Of a stretch of DNA of 64,000 nucleotides, positions 35,338 to 45,374 are shown piece after piece (position 1 is the first letter of the stretch; each line of letters opens with the position of its first letter). Made by a program: the position numbers and the translations under genes. Source of the stretch: an uncultured Bacillota bacterium (GTDB lineage Bacteria; Bacillota_I; Bacilli_A; RF39; UBA660); assembly GCA_958428295.1 (NCBI GenBank), contig CAUAFL010000007.1, forward strand, positions 7,980 to 71,979, read 5' to 3'. The notes beneath the pieces were generated by a model. That model saw only the letters and a program-made list of their open reading frames with translations. It was not told the DNA's origin and did not search any database.

Positions 35338-36525
35338 ATGCAGCGGATTATCTTTCATGTAGATGTCAATAATGCCTTTCTATCTTGGACGGCCATCTAT
35401 TTATTAAAGCAAGGATATCCTTTGGATATAAGAACGATTCCTGCGATCATTGGAGGCGATGAATCCTTACGTAAAGGTGTTGTTCTAGCGAAAAGTCCAG
35501 TGGCCAAAAAGTATGGCATTGTTACTGCCGAAACCATTTATGCCGCTCGTCTCAAATGCCCTCAACTGCAAACCTTTCCTGCGAATTATGAGTGGTATCA
35601 ACAACAGTCTCATCTCCTTTATCAATATCTAGCAACTTATACACCCGTAATTGAACAATTTTCTATTGATGAGTGCTTCCTAGATATGAGTGGCACTAGG
35701 CTTTTATATGGCGATGATTACGATGCCTTAGCCAATAGAATGCGCCAAGAAATTAAAGAAAAGTTTGGCTTTACTGTCAATATTGGTATTGGAGCAAACA
35801 AGCTTTGTGCCAAAATGGCTAGTGATTTTGAAAAACCTGATAAGGTACATACCCTTTATCCACACGAAGTAAAGACAAAAATGTGGCCTCTACCAGTAGG
35901 GGATTTATTTATGGTAGGCAAAAAATCATCTCAAAAGCTTCAACAATTAGGAATTACAACAATTGGGCAATTAGCAAGTACGCCCGCTTCTTTATTACAA
36001 CGTTATTTCAAAAGTCAAGGTCTTTACCTTAAAGAAGCATCTTGGGGGAAGGATGATAGTCCTGTCGCGCAACACCAACCAAAAAATAAGGGAATTAGTA
36101 TTTCTCGAACCTTACCATATGACTATATAAAAAAGGAAGAATTATTAAAAGTATTAGCGAAAGAAGTAGAAGAATTAGCGTTTGCCCTTAGAAAGCAAAA
36201 ACTCTATACCAAAACAATTGCTATTACTTACAAAAACAATCTCTTTAAAAGCTATTCCCATCAACTAACCTTAGCCAATCCAACCAGTACTACCCAAGAA
36301 ATATACCAACAGATAATCACTTTATTTGAGTGTAGTTGGAAAGAAGATGCCATTCGTAATATTGGGGTACGATTTTCTGATTTGACAAAAGAGCGGAAAG
36401 AACAATTGTCTCTGTTTGATAAACTGGATGAAAATAAGCAAGATCAAGTAGAAAAGGTAATGGACGAATTAACAGAAAAGTTTGGTAAGAATAGTATTAT
36501 GCGCGCTAGCAATAAAGAAGAATAA
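35338..36525 (+). CDS. dinB: DNA polymerase IV (Y-family)
   Basis: Error-prone translesion polymerase, 395 residues. The metal-binding Asp lies in FHVDVNNAF at 7-15, with the second acidic pair in SIDECFLDMSG. The NIGIGANKLCAKMASDFEKPD block and the helix-hairpin-helix region with GITTIGQLAS follow. The little-finger domain ends the protein near QLSLFDKLD, which resembles a beta-clamp binding motif (QLSLF). The catalytic YAAR and steric-gate regions look intact. RBS AAGGAGGAAAGAA. Monocistronic, by context. Confidence 0.95.
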   Translation: MQRIIFHVDVNNAFLSWTAIYLLKQGYPLDIRTIPAIIGGDESLRKGVVLAKSPVAKKYGIVTAETIYAARLKCPQLQTFPANYEWYQQQSHLLYQYLATYTPVIEQFSIDECFLDMSGTRLLYGDDYDALANRMRQEIKEKFGFTVNIGIGANKLCAKMASDFEKPDKVHTLYPHEVKTKMWPLPVGDLFMVGKKSSQKLQQLGITTIGQLASTPASLLQRYFKSQGLYLKEASWGKDDSPVAQHQPKNKGISISRTLPYDYIKKEELLKVLAKEVEELAFALRKQKLYTKTIAITYKNNLFKSYSHQLTLANPTSTTQEIYQQIITLFECSWKEDAIRNIGVRFSDLTKERKEQLSLFDKLDENKQDQVEKVMDELTEKFGKNSIMRASNKEE

Positions 36526-36548
36526 AAAAAGCTACTTTTATTGCTCCA

Positions 36549-36755
36549 TTATTTGACAGAATTAGTAGCATTATTCGAAGAAGATTGAATGCTATTTATC
36601 AATATTTGCTGGCTAACATTAGTGATCATTGCTTGCCCTACAAGTTCTAACCAATGACCAAAACTATGCTGTTCTTCTAGTGTTAAATCGCTTTTTAAGA
36701 TATTGGCTGTTAAAAACGCTGATAGCGTAAAAATACAAGGAGTAACATTAGACAT
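36549..36755 (-). CDS. Small unknown helical protein
   Basis: 68 residues with RBS GTAGGTGAAAGAAA before the ATG. It starts with a hydrophobic, alanine- and leucine-rich segment (TLSAFLTANILKSDLTLEE) followed by FGHWLELVGQAMITN. The pattern is like small clostridial proteins of the DUF6774 type, but I cannot confirm the match. It lies alone on the minus strand between dinB and a membrane-protein gene. A short hairpin with a T run (36527-36543) may terminate it. Confidence 0.5.
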   Translation of the reverse strand: MSNVTPCIFTLSAFLTANILKSDLTLEEQHSFGHWLELVGQAMITNVSQQILINSIQSSSNNATNSVK

Positions 36756-36795
36756 TTTCTTTCACCTACCAATAGTATATGAAATGTTATTTTAG

Positions 36796-36824
36796 ATGAC
36801 AATAATCTAGTTTTGTGCTACTAT
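36796..36824 (+). promoter_or_regulatory. Promoter of the 36.8-kb membrane-protein gene
   Basis: ATGACA (36796-36801), 17-bp spacer, TACTAT (36819-36824) with TGC before the -10. Confidence 0.5.
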
Positions 36825-36843
36825 TAAAATAGGAGGAAATAAT

Positions 36844-37605
36844 ATGAATGAAAATTATCATGTAGATCAATTATCTACTAATAAGAAAAGTACCAAAATT
36901 CGTTATCTATTATTAGGGATATTAATAGGTATTGTTGTTTGTGGAGTTATTTTCCTGCTCTTACGACAACAAGGCGTCTTAAAAGTCAGTTCATCACCAA
37001 AAGAAGCGCAAAATAATCAGACTGAAGAAGAAAAGAAAAATCAAAATCATCAATCAGAAGAACCACAAGGAAGTAGTGATGAAAGTACCAAGTCTCTTCT
37101 CTTGGGATTTGATTCAACAAAGTGTATCACTAATAAACAAAATAAATATGTTCTAAGCCATACTAATGGTGACTATGGGATAAATATCACTGTGGATGAA
37201 ACTCAAAAGGGGGTAACATTAGGGATTAACAGGGCTCGTTTAATGGCTGCTTTAGGGCTTGATAATGGTAATACTACGAGTCCTAGCTATACCTTAGAAA
37301 ACTATACTGTCACTAATTTTTCTCAAGAAGTACAAGACATTTATTTAGGGGGCTTTGGTCAGGATAGTACTGGTATTATGATTTTTTATCTGATGAAAGA
37401 TGGAACAGTAGAGTATACACCGCTCAAAAAGGCCGTACAACAAAATAATTTTATTTCTTATGGGACCATAGTAGGAGTTGAGAATATTGTGAAATTTTAT
37501 AATGCCTCTTTTAGCCAGGGTCAAACAGGAAACGGAATGACTGTCTTAGCGCAAAAAATGGATGGTACTTTCTATGATTTACAAGATATCATCCCTAAGT
37601 CTTAA
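36844..37605 (+). CDS. Membrane-anchored extracytoplasmic protein, unknown
   Basis: 253 residues. A polar N-terminus precedes one transmembrane helix (about 21-42). A Glu/Gln/Asn/Ser-rich linker (about 50-82) follows, then a folded beta-rich domain of about 165 residues outside the cell. The architecture (short cytosolic head, helix, charged linker, C-terminal domain) is common for surface proteins of Firmicutes. I do not recognise the C-terminal domain. RBS AGGAGGAAATA. The following phosphoesterase gene is only 6 bp away. Confidence 0.65.
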   Translation: MNENYHVDQLSTNKKSTKIRYLLLGILIGIVVCGVIFLLLRQQGVLKVSSSPKEAQNNQTEEEKKNQNHQSEEPQGSSDESTKSLLLGFDSTKCITNKQNKYVLSHTNGDYGINITVDETQKGVTLGINRARLMAALGLDNGNTTSPSYTLENYTVTNFSQEVQDIYLGGFGQDSTGIMIFYLMKDGTVEYTPLKKAVQQNNFISYGTIVGVENIVKFYNASFSQGQTGNGMTVLAQKMDGTFYDLQDIIPKS

Positions 37606-37611
37606 CTCCCA

Positions 37612-38184
37612 ATGCGAATATTATTTATATCTGATCTTCATGGCAAAGTAGCAAATTTGAAAATATTAAAATCACAACTTAATCTTGATCACTTTGATAA
37701 AGTGGTAGTACTAGGGGATTTATATACTACTTCCCCTTTTCTTGACGTTGGGAAAATTCCTCTCAATGATCAAATAGAGGACTTCCTATCGCAATATCAA
37801 GATAAACTACTGTGCCTACGCGGTAATTGTGATACTGATCTCGACGTTCAAAGAAGTGCTCTGTCCTTCTTTGAGGGGATGTATCACCTGAAAGTGGCAA
37901 ACCTTGACTTATATTTAACGCATGGGCAAGATGCTAGTTTTGAAGGTCGGCATCAACTTTCCTTTCAAAAGGGAATTCTCATTTATGGCCATTTTCATAT
38001 TCCTTATATTAAAAAATTGGACGATAGAATTTATATTTGTGTTGGTTCACTCTCCCTACCACGTGGTGGTAGCCCAGCGAGTTATTTAATTTACGAGAAT
38101 AACACATTTACCCTATATACCATCGGTGGTCAAAAATTGCAACAATATACAATCATGGAAAAAGAGATTAGAAAAAACGACTAA
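37612..38184 (+). CDS. YfcE-family metallophosphoesterase
   Basis: 190-residue phosphodiesterase or phosphatase with the full metal-site set: ISDLHG at 6-11, LGDLY, RGNCD, THGQ and YGHFHIP. The YfcE/MJ0936 family cleaves phosphodiesters, but the natural substrate is unclear. No good Shine-Dalgarno precedes the ATG. The 6-bp gap to the membrane-protein gene suggests translational coupling. A weak hairpin (ATTAG/CTAAT, 38167-38185) with a T run ends it. Confidence 0.85.
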   Translation: MRILFISDLHGKVANLKILKSQLNLDHFDKVVVLGDLYTTSPFLDVGKIPLNDQIEDFLSQYQDKLLCLRGNCDTDLDVQRSALSFFEGMYHLKVANLDLYLTHGQDASFEGRHQLSFQKGILIYGHFHIPYIKKLDDRIYICVGSLSLPRGGSPASYLIYENNTFTLYTIGGQKLQQYTIMEKEIRKND

Positions 38185-38251
38185 TTTCTTTTTTGTTATC
38201 ATAAACTAGCACGAAAGCTTTGAAAAATAACAGAAAATTTGCAGTTTAGGG

Positions 38252-38280
38252 TTGCAATTTAAAAAAGAGCATGTTAAAAT
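38252..38280 (+). promoter_or_regulatory. S10-operon promoter
   Basis: TTGCAA (38252-38257), 17-bp spacer, TAAAAT (38275-38280). It is the only clear promoter seen before the 14-kb ribosomal operon. Confidence 0.7.
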
Positions 38281-38286
38281 TAAATA

Positions 38287-38403
38287 CGTGTGGCTGCTTA
38301 GATGTGGGAGGTTGCTGATACGCTAGGTTGAGTTGTCAATTAGCTATCGGGTTATTCACACGGAGCAAGTCTATACTAGATATAGGCGAAGGGAGGATAA
38401 AAT
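38287..38403 (+). promoter_or_regulatory. S10-operon leader RNA
   Basis: CGTGTG (38287-38292) pairs with CACACG (38357-38362), closing a multibranch leader. The leader contains GGGAGGTTGCTGATACG and CACGGAGCAAGTC, features I associate with the leader before rpsJ in Firmicutes. A second hairpin CTATA/TATAG lies just before the GGGAGG RBS. Autoregulation by an S10-operon protein is expected but the ligand is not proven. Confidence 0.65.
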
Positions 38404-38715
38404 ATGTCAACGCAAAAAGTTCGCATCAAGTTAAAAGCATATGACCATAGAGTTTTGGATAATGCTGTAACGAAAATTGTTGAAACCATTAAAAGAAGTG
38501 GAGGAGAAATTTCAGGACCAGTGCCATTACCAACGGAAATTGAAAAATTCACTATTTTACGTGCTGTTCATAAATATAAGGATAGCCGTGAACAATTTGA
38601 AATGCGTACACACAAAAGATTAATTGACATCAAAAATCCAAGTAAGGATACAATCGATGCATTAGCACATTTGGATTTGCCAAGTGGTGTTGATATTCAA
38701 ATCAAAACAATATAA
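38404..38715 (+). CDS. rpsJ: 30S ribosomal protein S10
   Basis: First gene of the S10-spc-alpha operon, also a NusA/NusB-linked antitermination factor (NusE). It is 103 residues with the conserved [15 protein letters not shown] start and the GPVPLPTE loop. Usual full length. fusA and tuf do not precede it here, unlike in many Bacilli, so the str operon must lie elsewhere. Confidence 0.97.
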   Translation: MSTQKVRIKLKAYDHRVLDNAVTKIVETIKRSGGEISGPVPLPTEIEKFTILRAVHKYKDSREQFEMRTHKRLIDIKNPSKDTIDALAHLDLPSGVDIQIKTI

Positions 38716-38727
38716 TAGGAGGATATT

Positions 38728-39444
38728 ATGAAGAAAGGAATCTTAGGAAAAAAGCTAGGAATGACCCAAGTATTTACTAAAGAAGGTAAATTAATTCCAG
38801 TCACTGTTGTCGAAGTTCAACCTAATGTAATTACACAAATTAAAACAGCAGAAAAAGATGGTTATGAAGCAATTCAATTAAGTTATGAAACCGTAACGGA
38901 AAAAAGAAGCTCAAAACCAAAGATGGGGCATACTGCGAAAGCAAATACAGAACCTAAGCGCTTCTTGAGAGAAATAAGAGGAGTTAACGTAAGCGATTAC
39001 ACATTAGGACAAGTATTAGCAGCAGATGTTTTTACAGCTGGTGAAATCGTTGATGTTACAGGAATCAGTAAAGGAAAAGGGTTCCAAGGTGTCATCAAAC
39101 GTCATAACCAATCACGTGGTCCCATGGGACACGGCTCTCAGTATCATAGAGGTGTTGGTTCTCTTGGAACGATGAGACCAATGCATGTATTAAAAGGTAA
39201 AAAATTACCAGGACAAATGGGGAATGTAAAATCAACTGTTCAAAACCTTGAAATTGTAGCTGTTGATTTAGAAAACAATGTAATTTTAATTAAAGGAAAT
39301 GTACCTGGCCCTAAAAAAAGCTTAGTTATTATTCAAACTGCTGTTAAAAAGCCAGGCGTAAAACATACCGCAGCTGACTTAATCACTTATGAAAAGGCAG
39401 AAAAAACATCTGTTGAACCTGCATCAGAAGAAGTGTCAGAATAA
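38728..39444 (+). CDS. rplC: 50S ribosomal protein L3
   Basis: Early-assembly 23S-binding protein whose long loop reaches the peptidyl-transferase centre. It has [11 protein letters not shown] at the N-terminus and the loop region [14 protein letters not shown]. The core matches the usual 209 residues, but the protein continues to 238 with an Ala/Glu-rich acidic tail of about 25 residues. RBS AGGAGGATATT. Confidence 0.97.
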   Translation: MKKGILGKKLGMTQVFTKEGKLIPVTVVEVQPNVITQIKTAEKDGYEAIQLSYETVTEKRSSKPKMGHTAKANTEPKRFLREIRGVNVSDYTLGQVLAADVFTAGEIVDVTGISKGKGFQGVIKRHNQSRGPMGHGSQYHRGVGSLGTMRPMHVLKGKKLPGQMGNVKSTVQNLEIVAVDLENNVILIKGNVPGPKKSLVIIQTAVKKPGVKHTAADLITYEKAEKTSVEPASEEVSE

Positions 39445-39500
39445 TCATCACAACGTAAGTGAAAACAATAATAAACAATGTGATGAAAGGAGGATAAAAG
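39445..39500 (+). promoter_or_regulatory. Hairpin before rplD
   Basis: TCATCACA (39445-39452) pairs perfectly with TGTGATGA (39479-39486) across 26 nt. The 3' arm touches the AAAGGAGG RBS of rplD. The 56-bp gap is among the longest inside this otherwise tightly packed operon, so it may be a translational control element. Confidence 0.5.
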
Positions 39501-40127
39501 ATGGAAAAGATAGAACTTTTAAATCTTAAAGGTGAAAAAGTAAAAGAATTAAAATTAAATGAAGAAATATTTGGAATTACCCCCAATGATAAAGTCTTAT
39601 ATGATGCTATTATTTTACAACAAGCATCACTAAGACAAGGCACTCATTCTACAAAAAATCGTTCTGAAGTAAGTGGTGGAGGCCGTAAACCCTGGAGACA
39701 AAAAGGAACAGGACATGCCCGACAAGGTTCTATTAGAGCAGTTCAATGGGTCGGTGGAGGCCGTTATGGAACTCCCGTACCAAGAGATTATAGTAAAAAA
39801 CAAAATCGTAAAGAAAGACGTTTAGCACTAAAAAGTGCACTAAGTCATAAATTTCTAGCAAATGAAGTCATTGTGATGGAAGAACTAGTATTTACAACAC
39901 CAAAAACAAAAGAGATGATCGGATTGCTACAAAGTTTGAAAGTAGCTGACAAGAAAGTATTATTTGTAGTAGATAAGTTTGAAGAAAATGTTATTTTAGC
40001 ATCACGTAATCTTCAAAATGTAGCGATTATTGCTGATTATGAGATAAATGTTTTGGATTTAGTCAATGCCGATATCGTCATCTTTACAAACCAAGCGTTA
40101 AACCAAATAGAGGAGGCTCTTAAATAA
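39501..40127 (+). CDS. rplD: 50S ribosomal protein L4
   Basis: 23S-binding protein lining the exit tunnel, 208 residues. The arginine-rich extended loop is GGGRKPWRQKGTGHARQGSIR. In proteobacteria L4 represses the S10 operon; here that role is unknown. Its stop overlaps the rplW start (TAATG). Confidence 0.96.
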   Translation: MEKIELLNLKGEKVKELKLNEEIFGITPNDKVLYDAIILQQASLRQGTHSTKNRSEVSGGGRKPWRQKGTGHARQGSIRAVQWVGGGRYGTPVPRDYSKKQNRKERRLALKSALSHKFLANEVIVMEELVFTTPKTKEMIGLLQSLKVADKKVLFVVDKFEENVILASRNLQNVAIIADYEINVLDLVNADIVIFTNQALNQIEEALK

Positions 40128-40408
40128 TGGATACAAGATATTTAGAAATCATTAAAGAACCGGTAATTACCGAAAAGAGCGGAACCCTAGCTCAAAGTGG
40201 ACAATACGTTTTTAAAGTAGATCCTAAAGCAAATAAGACAGAAATTAAACTTGCAATCGAAAAGATTTTTCATGTTCATGTGAAAGAGATTAGAACGATT
40301 CAAGTAAAACCTAAAAAGAGAAGAGTTGGTCGTTACAGCGGACTTACAAATCGTGCTAAAAAAGCAATTGTAACTTTAGCTGACGGTGAACAAATCGATC
40401 TTGGTTAG
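40127..40408 (+). CDS. rplW: 50S ribosomal protein L23
   Basis: Tunnel-exit protein that docks SRP and trigger factor. It is 93 residues, with IIKEPVITEKS at the start and KPKKRRVGRYSG in the basic loop. It overlaps rplD by one base. Confidence 0.96.
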   Translation: MDTRYLEIIKEPVITEKSGTLAQSGQYVFKVDPKANKTEIKLAIEKIFHVHVKEIRTIQVKPKKRRVGRYSGLTNRAKKAIVTLADGEQIDLG

Positions 40409-40424
40409 AAGGAGGAAATAAACA

Positions 40425-41255
40425 ATGGCAATTAAAAATTATAAACCTACTACACCAGGACAAAGAAAAAAGAGTACTCTTGTCAATGCGGAAATTACTA
40501 AAAGTAGCCCTGAGAAAAACTTAACAGTCACTCTAAAAAGTAAAGCTGGACGGAATAATCAGGGAAAGATTACAGTTCGTCACCAAGGTGGAGGAGTAAA
40601 AAGAAAATACCGAATCATTGATTTCAAGAGAAATAAATTAGATGTTGAAGGTGTAGTAGCAAGTATTGAATATGATCCAAACAGAACGGCTAATATTGCC
40701 TTAATTAATTATTTAGATGGAGAAAAAAGATATATTCTTGCCCCTAAAGGGTTAAAAGTTGGTGATCGGATTTTAGCATCTTCTACTGCGGATATTAAAG
40801 TAGGAAATGCCTTACCAATAATGAATATTCCTGTGGGTACTACCATTCATAACATCGAACTTCGTCCTGGAAAAGGCGGCGAGTTAGCGCGTAGTGCTGG
40901 TACTTCAGCACAAATTCTTGGCCGTGAAGGAAATTATGTTATGATTCGCCTATCGAGTGGTGAACAAAGAAAAGTGCTTGGCACTTGTATGGCTACGGTT
41001 GGTGTTGTGGGCAATGAAGATAGTAGTCTTGTAAAATTGGGAAAAGCCGGACGGAAACGTCATATGGGAATACGTCCAACGGTTCGTGGTTCTGTTATGA
41101 ACCCTAATGATCATCCACATGGTGGTGGAGAAGGTCGTGCGCCAATTGGTCGCAAGGCACCACTTACCCCTTGGGGAAAACCTGCTCTTGGTTATAAAAC
41201 AAGAAATAATAAACAGACTGACAAATTCATTGTTCGTCGTCGGGGAAGTAAATAG
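40425..41255 (+). CDS. rplB: 50S ribosomal protein L2
   Basis: Essential 23S-binding protein near the peptidyl-transferase centre, 276 residues as expected. It has the [12 protein letters not shown] segment and the conserved C-terminal [13 protein letters not shown] loop with the key histidine. RBS AAGGAGG. Confidence 0.98.
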   Translation: MAIKNYKPTTPGQRKKSTLVNAEITKSSPEKNLTVTLKSKAGRNNQGKITVRHQGGGVKRKYRIIDFKRNKLDVEGVVASIEYDPNRTANIALINYLDGEKRYILAPKGLKVGDRILASSTADIKVGNALPIMNIPVGTTIHNIELRPGKGGELARSAGTSAQILGREGNYVMIRLSSGEQRKVLGTCMATVGVVGNEDSSLVKLGKAGRKRHMGIRPTVRGSVMNPNDHPHGGGEGRAPIGRKAPLTPWGKPALGYKTRNNKQTDKFIVRRRGSK

Positions 41256-41266
41256 GAGGAAAAATT

Positions 41267-41536
41267 ATGGCAAGAAGTTTAAAAAAGGGACCTTATGTTT
41301 TTGATCGATTATTAAAAAAGGTTCAAGAATTAAATAAAAATGGCAAAAAAGAAGTAATCAAAACATATTCACGCCGTTCCACAATTTTCCCTGATTTCAT
41401 TGGTCACACCTTTGCTGTACATAATGGAAAAGAATTTATTCCAGTCTATGTTACGGAAGATATGGTAGGACACAAGTTAGGAGAATTTGCTTTAACTCGT
41501 AAAAGCGGTGGACACGGAAACGATAAGAAAAAATAG
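41267..41536 (+). CDS. rpsS: 30S ribosomal protein S19
   Basis: Head-domain protein contacting tRNA and S13, 89 residues. It has the starting RSLKKGPYV and the later [19 protein letters not shown], both standard. RBS AGGAGGAAAAAT. Confidence 0.97.
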   Translation: MARSLKKGPYVFDRLLKKVQELNKNGKKEVIKTYSRRSTIFPDFIGHTFAVHNGKEFIPVYVTEDMVGHKLGEFALTRKSGGHGNDKKK

Positions 41537-41560
41537 TAGGACAAAAAGGAGACAAGAATT

Positions 41561-41899
41561 ATGGAAAATGAAGTACAAGCAATTGCTAAAATGCAAAGGA
41601 TTTCTCCTATCAAAGCTCGTCTAGTTATCGATATGATACGCGGTAAAAAGGTGGCAGATGCCCTTGCTATTTTAGAAAATACCAATAAAAAGGGTGCTGT
41701 CCTAATTAAAAAAGTCGTCAACTCTGCTGTTGCCAATGCGACTAATAATAATGGTTTAAAAGTAGAAGACTTATATATTAGTGAAGCCCGTGTTGATAAT
41801 GGGCCTGTGATGAAACGTGTTATGTTTGATTCGCGTGGTCACATTGGTCACAACGATAAAAGAACAAGTCACATTGTTATTAAAGTGGCTGTAAAATAA
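41561..41899 (+). CDS. rplV: 50S ribosomal protein L22
   Basis: Exit-tunnel protein whose beta-hairpin reaches the constriction. It is 112 residues, with KARLVIDMIRGK and the C-terminal hairpin portion PVMKRVMFDSRGH, which differs from the more usual PRAKGRA sequence. RBS AAAAGGAGACAAG. Confidence 0.95.
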   Translation: MENEVQAIAKMQRISPIKARLVIDMIRGKKVADALAILENTNKKGAVLIKKVVNSAVANATNNNGLKVEDLYISEARVDNGPVMKRVMFDSRGHIGHNDKRTSHIVIKVAVK

Positions 41900-41915
41900 T
41901 TAAGGAGGAACAATA

Positions 41916-42569
41916 ATGGGACAAAAAGTTGATCCAATTGGACTAAGACTTGGTATCAATAAAGACTGGGAAGCCAAATGGTATGCTGGTAAAAAAGATT
42001 TCTCAAAGATATTAGAACGTGATTTATTAATACGTAATTATATTGCGAAGAACCTAAAAAATGCGGGAATCGCAAAAGTGGAAATTGAGCGCACTGCTAA
42101 AAAATGTGAAGTAACCATTCATACCTCTAAACCTGGTGTTATTATCGGCCGTGGTGGCGAAGAAATTACCAAGCTAAGAAAGGCAATTTCTAAACAAGTC
42201 GGTGAAGATGTTCAAATTTCTATTGTGGACATTAAAAAAGCCGATATAAACGCACAGTTAGTCGCTGATTCAATTGCTAATCAAATTAGCAATCGTGCCT
42301 CATTTAGAATGGCACAAAAAAGAGCAATTAGAAATGCTATAAAAGCGGGCGCAAAAGGAATTAAAACTCAAGTATCAGGTCGTCTAGGTGGTGCTGACAT
42401 GGCACGTAGTGAAGGCTATACAGAAGGAACAATTCCCCTACATACGTTGAGAGCAGATGTTGATTATGCAACTAGTGAGGCTGCTACTACATTTGGTAAG
42501 ATTGGTGTGAAAGTATGGATTTATAAAGGTGAGATCCTAAAAGATAAAAAGGCTAAAGGAGGTAATTAA
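41916..42569 (+). CDS. rpsC: 30S ribosomal protein S3
   Basis: Head protein forming the mRNA entry helicase. It is 217 residues with [14 protein letters not shown], the KH motif [10 protein letters not shown] near 75-84, and the C-terminal [36 protein letters not shown]. Confidence 0.97.
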   Translation: MGQKVDPIGLRLGINKDWEAKWYAGKKDFSKILERDLLIRNYIAKNLKNAGIAKVEIERTAKKCEVTIHTSKPGVIIGRGGEEITKLRKAISKQVGEDVQISIVDIKKADINAQLVADSIANQISNRASFRMAQKRAIRNAIKAGAKGIKTQVSGRLGGADMARSEGYTEGTIPLHTLRADVDYATSEAATTFGKIGVKVWIYKGEILKDKKAKGGN

Positions 42570-42570
42570 T

Positions 42571-42993
42571 ATGTTAATTCCATCAAGAACTAAATATCGT
42601 CGTGTACATAGATTACCTTACGAAGGCAAATCCCGTGGTAACACAGAATTACATTTTGGAGAATATGGTTTACAAGCAAAAGAAGGTGCTTGGATTACCA
42701 CTAACCAAATTGAAGCTGCTCGTGTGGCTATGACACGTTATATGAAACGTGGTGGTAAAGTGTGGATTAATATTTTCCCTCATTTACCACTAACTGCCAA
42801 ACCAATTGGTACACGTCAAGGTAAAGGTAAAGGTAATGTTGAAAAGTGGGTAGCAGTAGTGAAAGAAGGAAAGATCATGTTTGAAATTTCTGGTGTTTCT
42901 GAAGAAGTAGCAAGAGAAGCCCTACGGCTTGCTAGTCATAAATTACCAATTGCCACAAAATTTGTAAAAAAAGAAACTGGTGGTGAACAATAA
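42571..42993 (+). CDS. rplP: 50S ribosomal protein L16
   Basis: Binds 23S rRNA near the A site. It is 140 residues, with [11 protein letters not shown] and the conserved [19 protein letters not shown]. The RBS AAAGGAGG lies inside the end of rpsC, one base before this gene starts. Confidence 0.97.
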   Translation: MLIPSRTKYRRVHRLPYEGKSRGNTELHFGEYGLQAKEGAWITTNQIEAARVAMTRYMKRGGKVWINIFPHLPLTAKPIGTRQGKGKGNVEKWVAVVKEGKIMFEISGVSEEVAREALRLASHKLPIATKFVKKETGGEQ

Positions 42994-43196
42994 TGAAGGT
43001 TAAAGAAATTAGAGAACTATCCAATGAAGAAATCAACGAGAAGTTAAAAGAATCAAAAGAAGAGCTATTCAACTTACGCTTTAGTCAAGCGACTGGAAAC
43101 TTAGAAAAACCTTCAAGACTTAGAGAATTAAGACACACCGTTGCAAGACTAAAAACCGTTTTAAAAGAACGCGAAAATATGGAAAAGGTTGATTAG
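42993..43196 (+). CDS. rpmC: 50S ribosomal protein L29
   Basis: Small helical hairpin at the exit-tunnel rim, 67 residues. It has the family motif [21 protein letters not shown]. One-base overlap with rplP (TAATG). Confidence 0.95.
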   Translation: MKVKEIRELSNEEINEKLKESKEELFNLRFSQATGNLEKPSRLRELRHTVARLKTVLKERENMEKVD

Positions 43197-43207
43197 GAGG
43201 GAATTTT

Positions 43208-43468
43208 ATGGAAAAGAAAAAAAGTCAAGAATTAGTTGGTAAAGTAGTTAGTGCAACAAATGATAAGACAATCACTGTCCTTGTAGAAACACATAAAATG
43301 CACCCACTATATCACAAACGCGTAAAATCATCAAAAAAATATAGTGTACATGATGAGACCAACAAAGCTAAAGTGGGAGATGTCGTTAGAATTGTGGAAA
43401 CCAAACCAATTTCTAAAACGAAACATTTCTACTTAAAAGAAATTGTAAAAGAAGCAGTTATTCTATAA
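43208..43468 (+). CDS. rpsQ: 30S ribosomal protein S17
   Basis: OB-fold 16S-binding assembly protein, 86 residues. It has [28 protein letters not shown] and the late [31 protein letters not shown]. Confidence 0.96.
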   Translation: MEKKKSQELVGKVVSATNDKTITVLVETHKMHPLYHKRVKSSKKYSVHDETNKAKVGDVVRIVETKPISKTKHFYLKEIVKEAVIL

Positions 43469-43495
43469 CTCTAAAGACAAAGGAGGAAGTAATCT

Positions 43496-43864
43496 ATGTT
43501 ACAACAAGAAAGTAGATTAAAAGTTGCTGATAACTCTGGAGCGCGTGAAGTACTTGTGATTCGTTGCCTTGGTGGAAGTAGCCGTAAGACTGCTAATATT
43601 GGGGATATCGTCGTCGCAACTGTAAAAAATGCAATTCCAAATTCACCTGTTCCTAAGGGAAAAGTAGTAAAGGCTGTCATCGTTAGAAGCAAGCAAGGGG
43701 TCCGTCGTAGTGATGGAAGCTATATCAAGTTTGATGACAATGCTTGCGTCATTATTCGGGATGATAAAAGTCCTATTGGAACCCGTATTTTCGGACCAGT
43801 CGCTCGTGAACTTCGTGATAAAGACTATATGAAAATTGTTTCACTTGCGAAAGAAGTACTATAA
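43496..43864 (+). CDS. rplN: 50S ribosomal protein L14
   Basis: Intersubunit-bridge protein, 122 residues as usual. It starts [18 protein letters not shown] and carries the [13 protein letters not shown] motif. RBS AAAGGAGGAAGTAATCT. Confidence 0.97.
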   Translation: MLQQESRLKVADNSGAREVLVIRCLGGSSRKTANIGDIVVATVKNAIPNSPVPKGKVVKAVIVRSKQGVRRSDGSYIKFDDNACVIIRDDKSPIGTRIFGPVARELRDKDYMKIVSLAKEVL

Positions 43865-43874
43865 GGAGGAAACT

Positions 43875-44183
43875 ATGAAGTTAAAAGTAGGAGATAAAGT
43901 GGTAGTTATTTCTGGTTCTGACAAAGGGAAAACGGGGAAAATTATCAAAACATTAAGAAATGAAAATAAAGTCATTGTCGAAGGGGTACATATCGTTAAA
44001 AAACATCAAAAAGGCAATGGCCAAGAAACTGGTGGTATTGTGGAAATTGAAGCTCCAATTGCTGTTTCTAATGTGATGATTGTCGATCCCAAGACCAAAA
44101 AGGGAACAAGAATTGGCCATACAATAGATAAAAACAATAAAAAAGTAAGAATCAGTACCAAATCAAAAGAAGTACTTGACTAG
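43875..44183 (+). CDS. rplX: 50S ribosomal protein L24
   Basis: Assembly-initiator protein, 102 residues from ATG 43875, behind AAGGAGGAAACT. The open frame extends upstream into rplN, but that extension has no RBS and is not part of the family. The KOW motif is GDKVVVISGSDKGKTGKI. Confidence 0.96.
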   Translation: MKLKVGDKVVVISGSDKGKTGKIIKTLRNENKVIVEGVHIVKKHQKGNGQETGGIVEIEAPIAVSNVMIVDPKTKKGTRIGHTIDKNNKKVRISTKSKEVLD

Positions 44184-44203
44184 TGGAAGGAGGGTATTAA
44201 TAG

Positions 44204-44743
44204 ATGAATCGTCTAAAAGAAAAATACCTAAAAGAAGTTGTTCCAAGTTTAATGAGTAAATACAACTACAAATCAATAATGGAAGTACCCAAGCTTGAGA
44301 AAGTAGTCATCAACATGGGAGTAGGAGATGCCACTATAAATTCTAAATTATTAGAGGCAGCGGTAAATGATCTAGAAAAAATTTCAGGACAGAAACCAGT
44401 GGTAACAAAAGCAAAGAAATCCATTGCTGGATTTAAAATCCGTGAAGGACAAAGTATAGGATGTAAAGTTACCCTTAGAGCTGAAAATATGTATAATTTT
44501 GTGGACAAATTAATTTCTATGTCATTACCACAAGTACGTGACTTCCGTGGTGTTAATCCAAAAGCTTTCGATGGTAGAGGAAATTATACGCTAGGAATTA
44601 AAGAGCAATTAATTTTTGGAGAAATTAATTATGATGAAGTAGTAAAAGTACGTGGGATGGATATTATTTTTGTTACCACTGCGAAAACGAATGAAGAAGC
44701 TTATGACTTATTAAATGGACTTGGAATTCCTTTTAGAAAGTAA
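44204..44743 (+). CDS. rplE: 50S ribosomal protein L5
   Basis: 5S-rRNA-binding protein of the central protuberance, 179 residues. It has [24 protein letters not shown] and [40 protein letters not shown]. Confidence 0.97.
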   Translation: MNRLKEKYLKEVVPSLMSKYNYKSIMEVPKLEKVVINMGVGDATINSKLLEAAVNDLEKISGQKPVVTKAKKSIAGFKIREGQSIGCKVTLRAENMYNFVDKLISMSLPQVRDFRGVNPKAFDGRGNYTLGIKEQLIFGEINYDEVVKVRGMDIIFVTTAKTNEEAYDLLNGLGIPFRK

Positions 44744-44754
44744 GGGAGGATAAA

Positions 44755-44937
44755 ATGGCAAAAAAAAGTATGATTGTAAAACAAAGTAGGCCAAAGTATA
44801 AAGTACGTGAATACTCTCGTTGTTCACGTTGTGGTAGACCACATGCTGTCATGAGCAAGTTTGGTATCTGCCGTATTTGCTTCCGCGAATTGGCTTATAA
44901 AGGACAAATACCAGGCGTTAAAAAATCTAGCTGGTAA
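44755..44937 (+). CDS. rpsZ: 30S ribosomal protein S14, zinc-binding type Z
   Basis: 60 residues, the short zinc form. Four cysteines in [20 protein letters not shown] form the zinc site. The zinc-free long form is not in this window. RBS GGGAGGATAAA. Confidence 0.97.
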   Translation: MAKKSMIVKQSRPKYKVREYSRCSRCGRPHAVMSKFGICRICFRELAYKGQIPGVKKSSW

Positions 44938-44954
44938 AAAAGGAGGGACATGAA

Positions 44955-45356
44955 ATGGCTGTCGTTACAGATACAATTGCAGATATGTTAACAAGAATTC
45001 GTAATGCAAATCAAATGCGTTATACAGAAGTAAAAGTACCTGCATCAAATATGAAAATCGAAATTGCCAAAATTTTGAAAAATGAAGGATTTATTGTTGA
45101 TTATAAAATAGACAATAATGATGTACAGAAAACGATTGTACTAACCTTAAAATATGGTGACAATAAAGAAAGAGTAATTACTGGACTTAAGAGAATCTCA
45201 AAACCAGGACTTCGTGTATATGCCAAAAATGATGAAATTCCTAAAGTGTTAAATGGCTTAGGGATCGCAATTTTATCAACTTCTCAAGGTATTATGACAG
45301 ATAAAGAAGCCCGTAAATTAAATATTGGTGGCGAAGTTCTAGCCTATGTTTGGTAA
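44955..45356 (+). CDS. rpsH: 30S ribosomal protein S8
   Basis: 16S-binding protein, 133 residues. It has [14 protein letters not shown] and the C-terminal [19 protein letters not shown]. In proteobacteria S8 regulates the spc operon. RBS AAAGGAGGGACATGAA. Confidence 0.97.
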   Translation: MAVVTDTIADMLTRIRNANQMRYTEVKVPASNMKIEIAKILKNEGFIVDYKIDNNDVQKTIVLTLKYGDNKERVITGLKRISKPGLRVYAKNDEIPKVLNGLGIAILSTSQGIMTDKEARKLNIGGEVLAYVW

Positions 45357-45374
45357 GATGAGGGAGGTGTCAAA

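Noticed and set aside
43836..43874. Upstream start for L24 inside rplN
   Set aside because: No RBS, out of frame with rplN, and the family start is the ATG at 43875 behind AAGGAGG.
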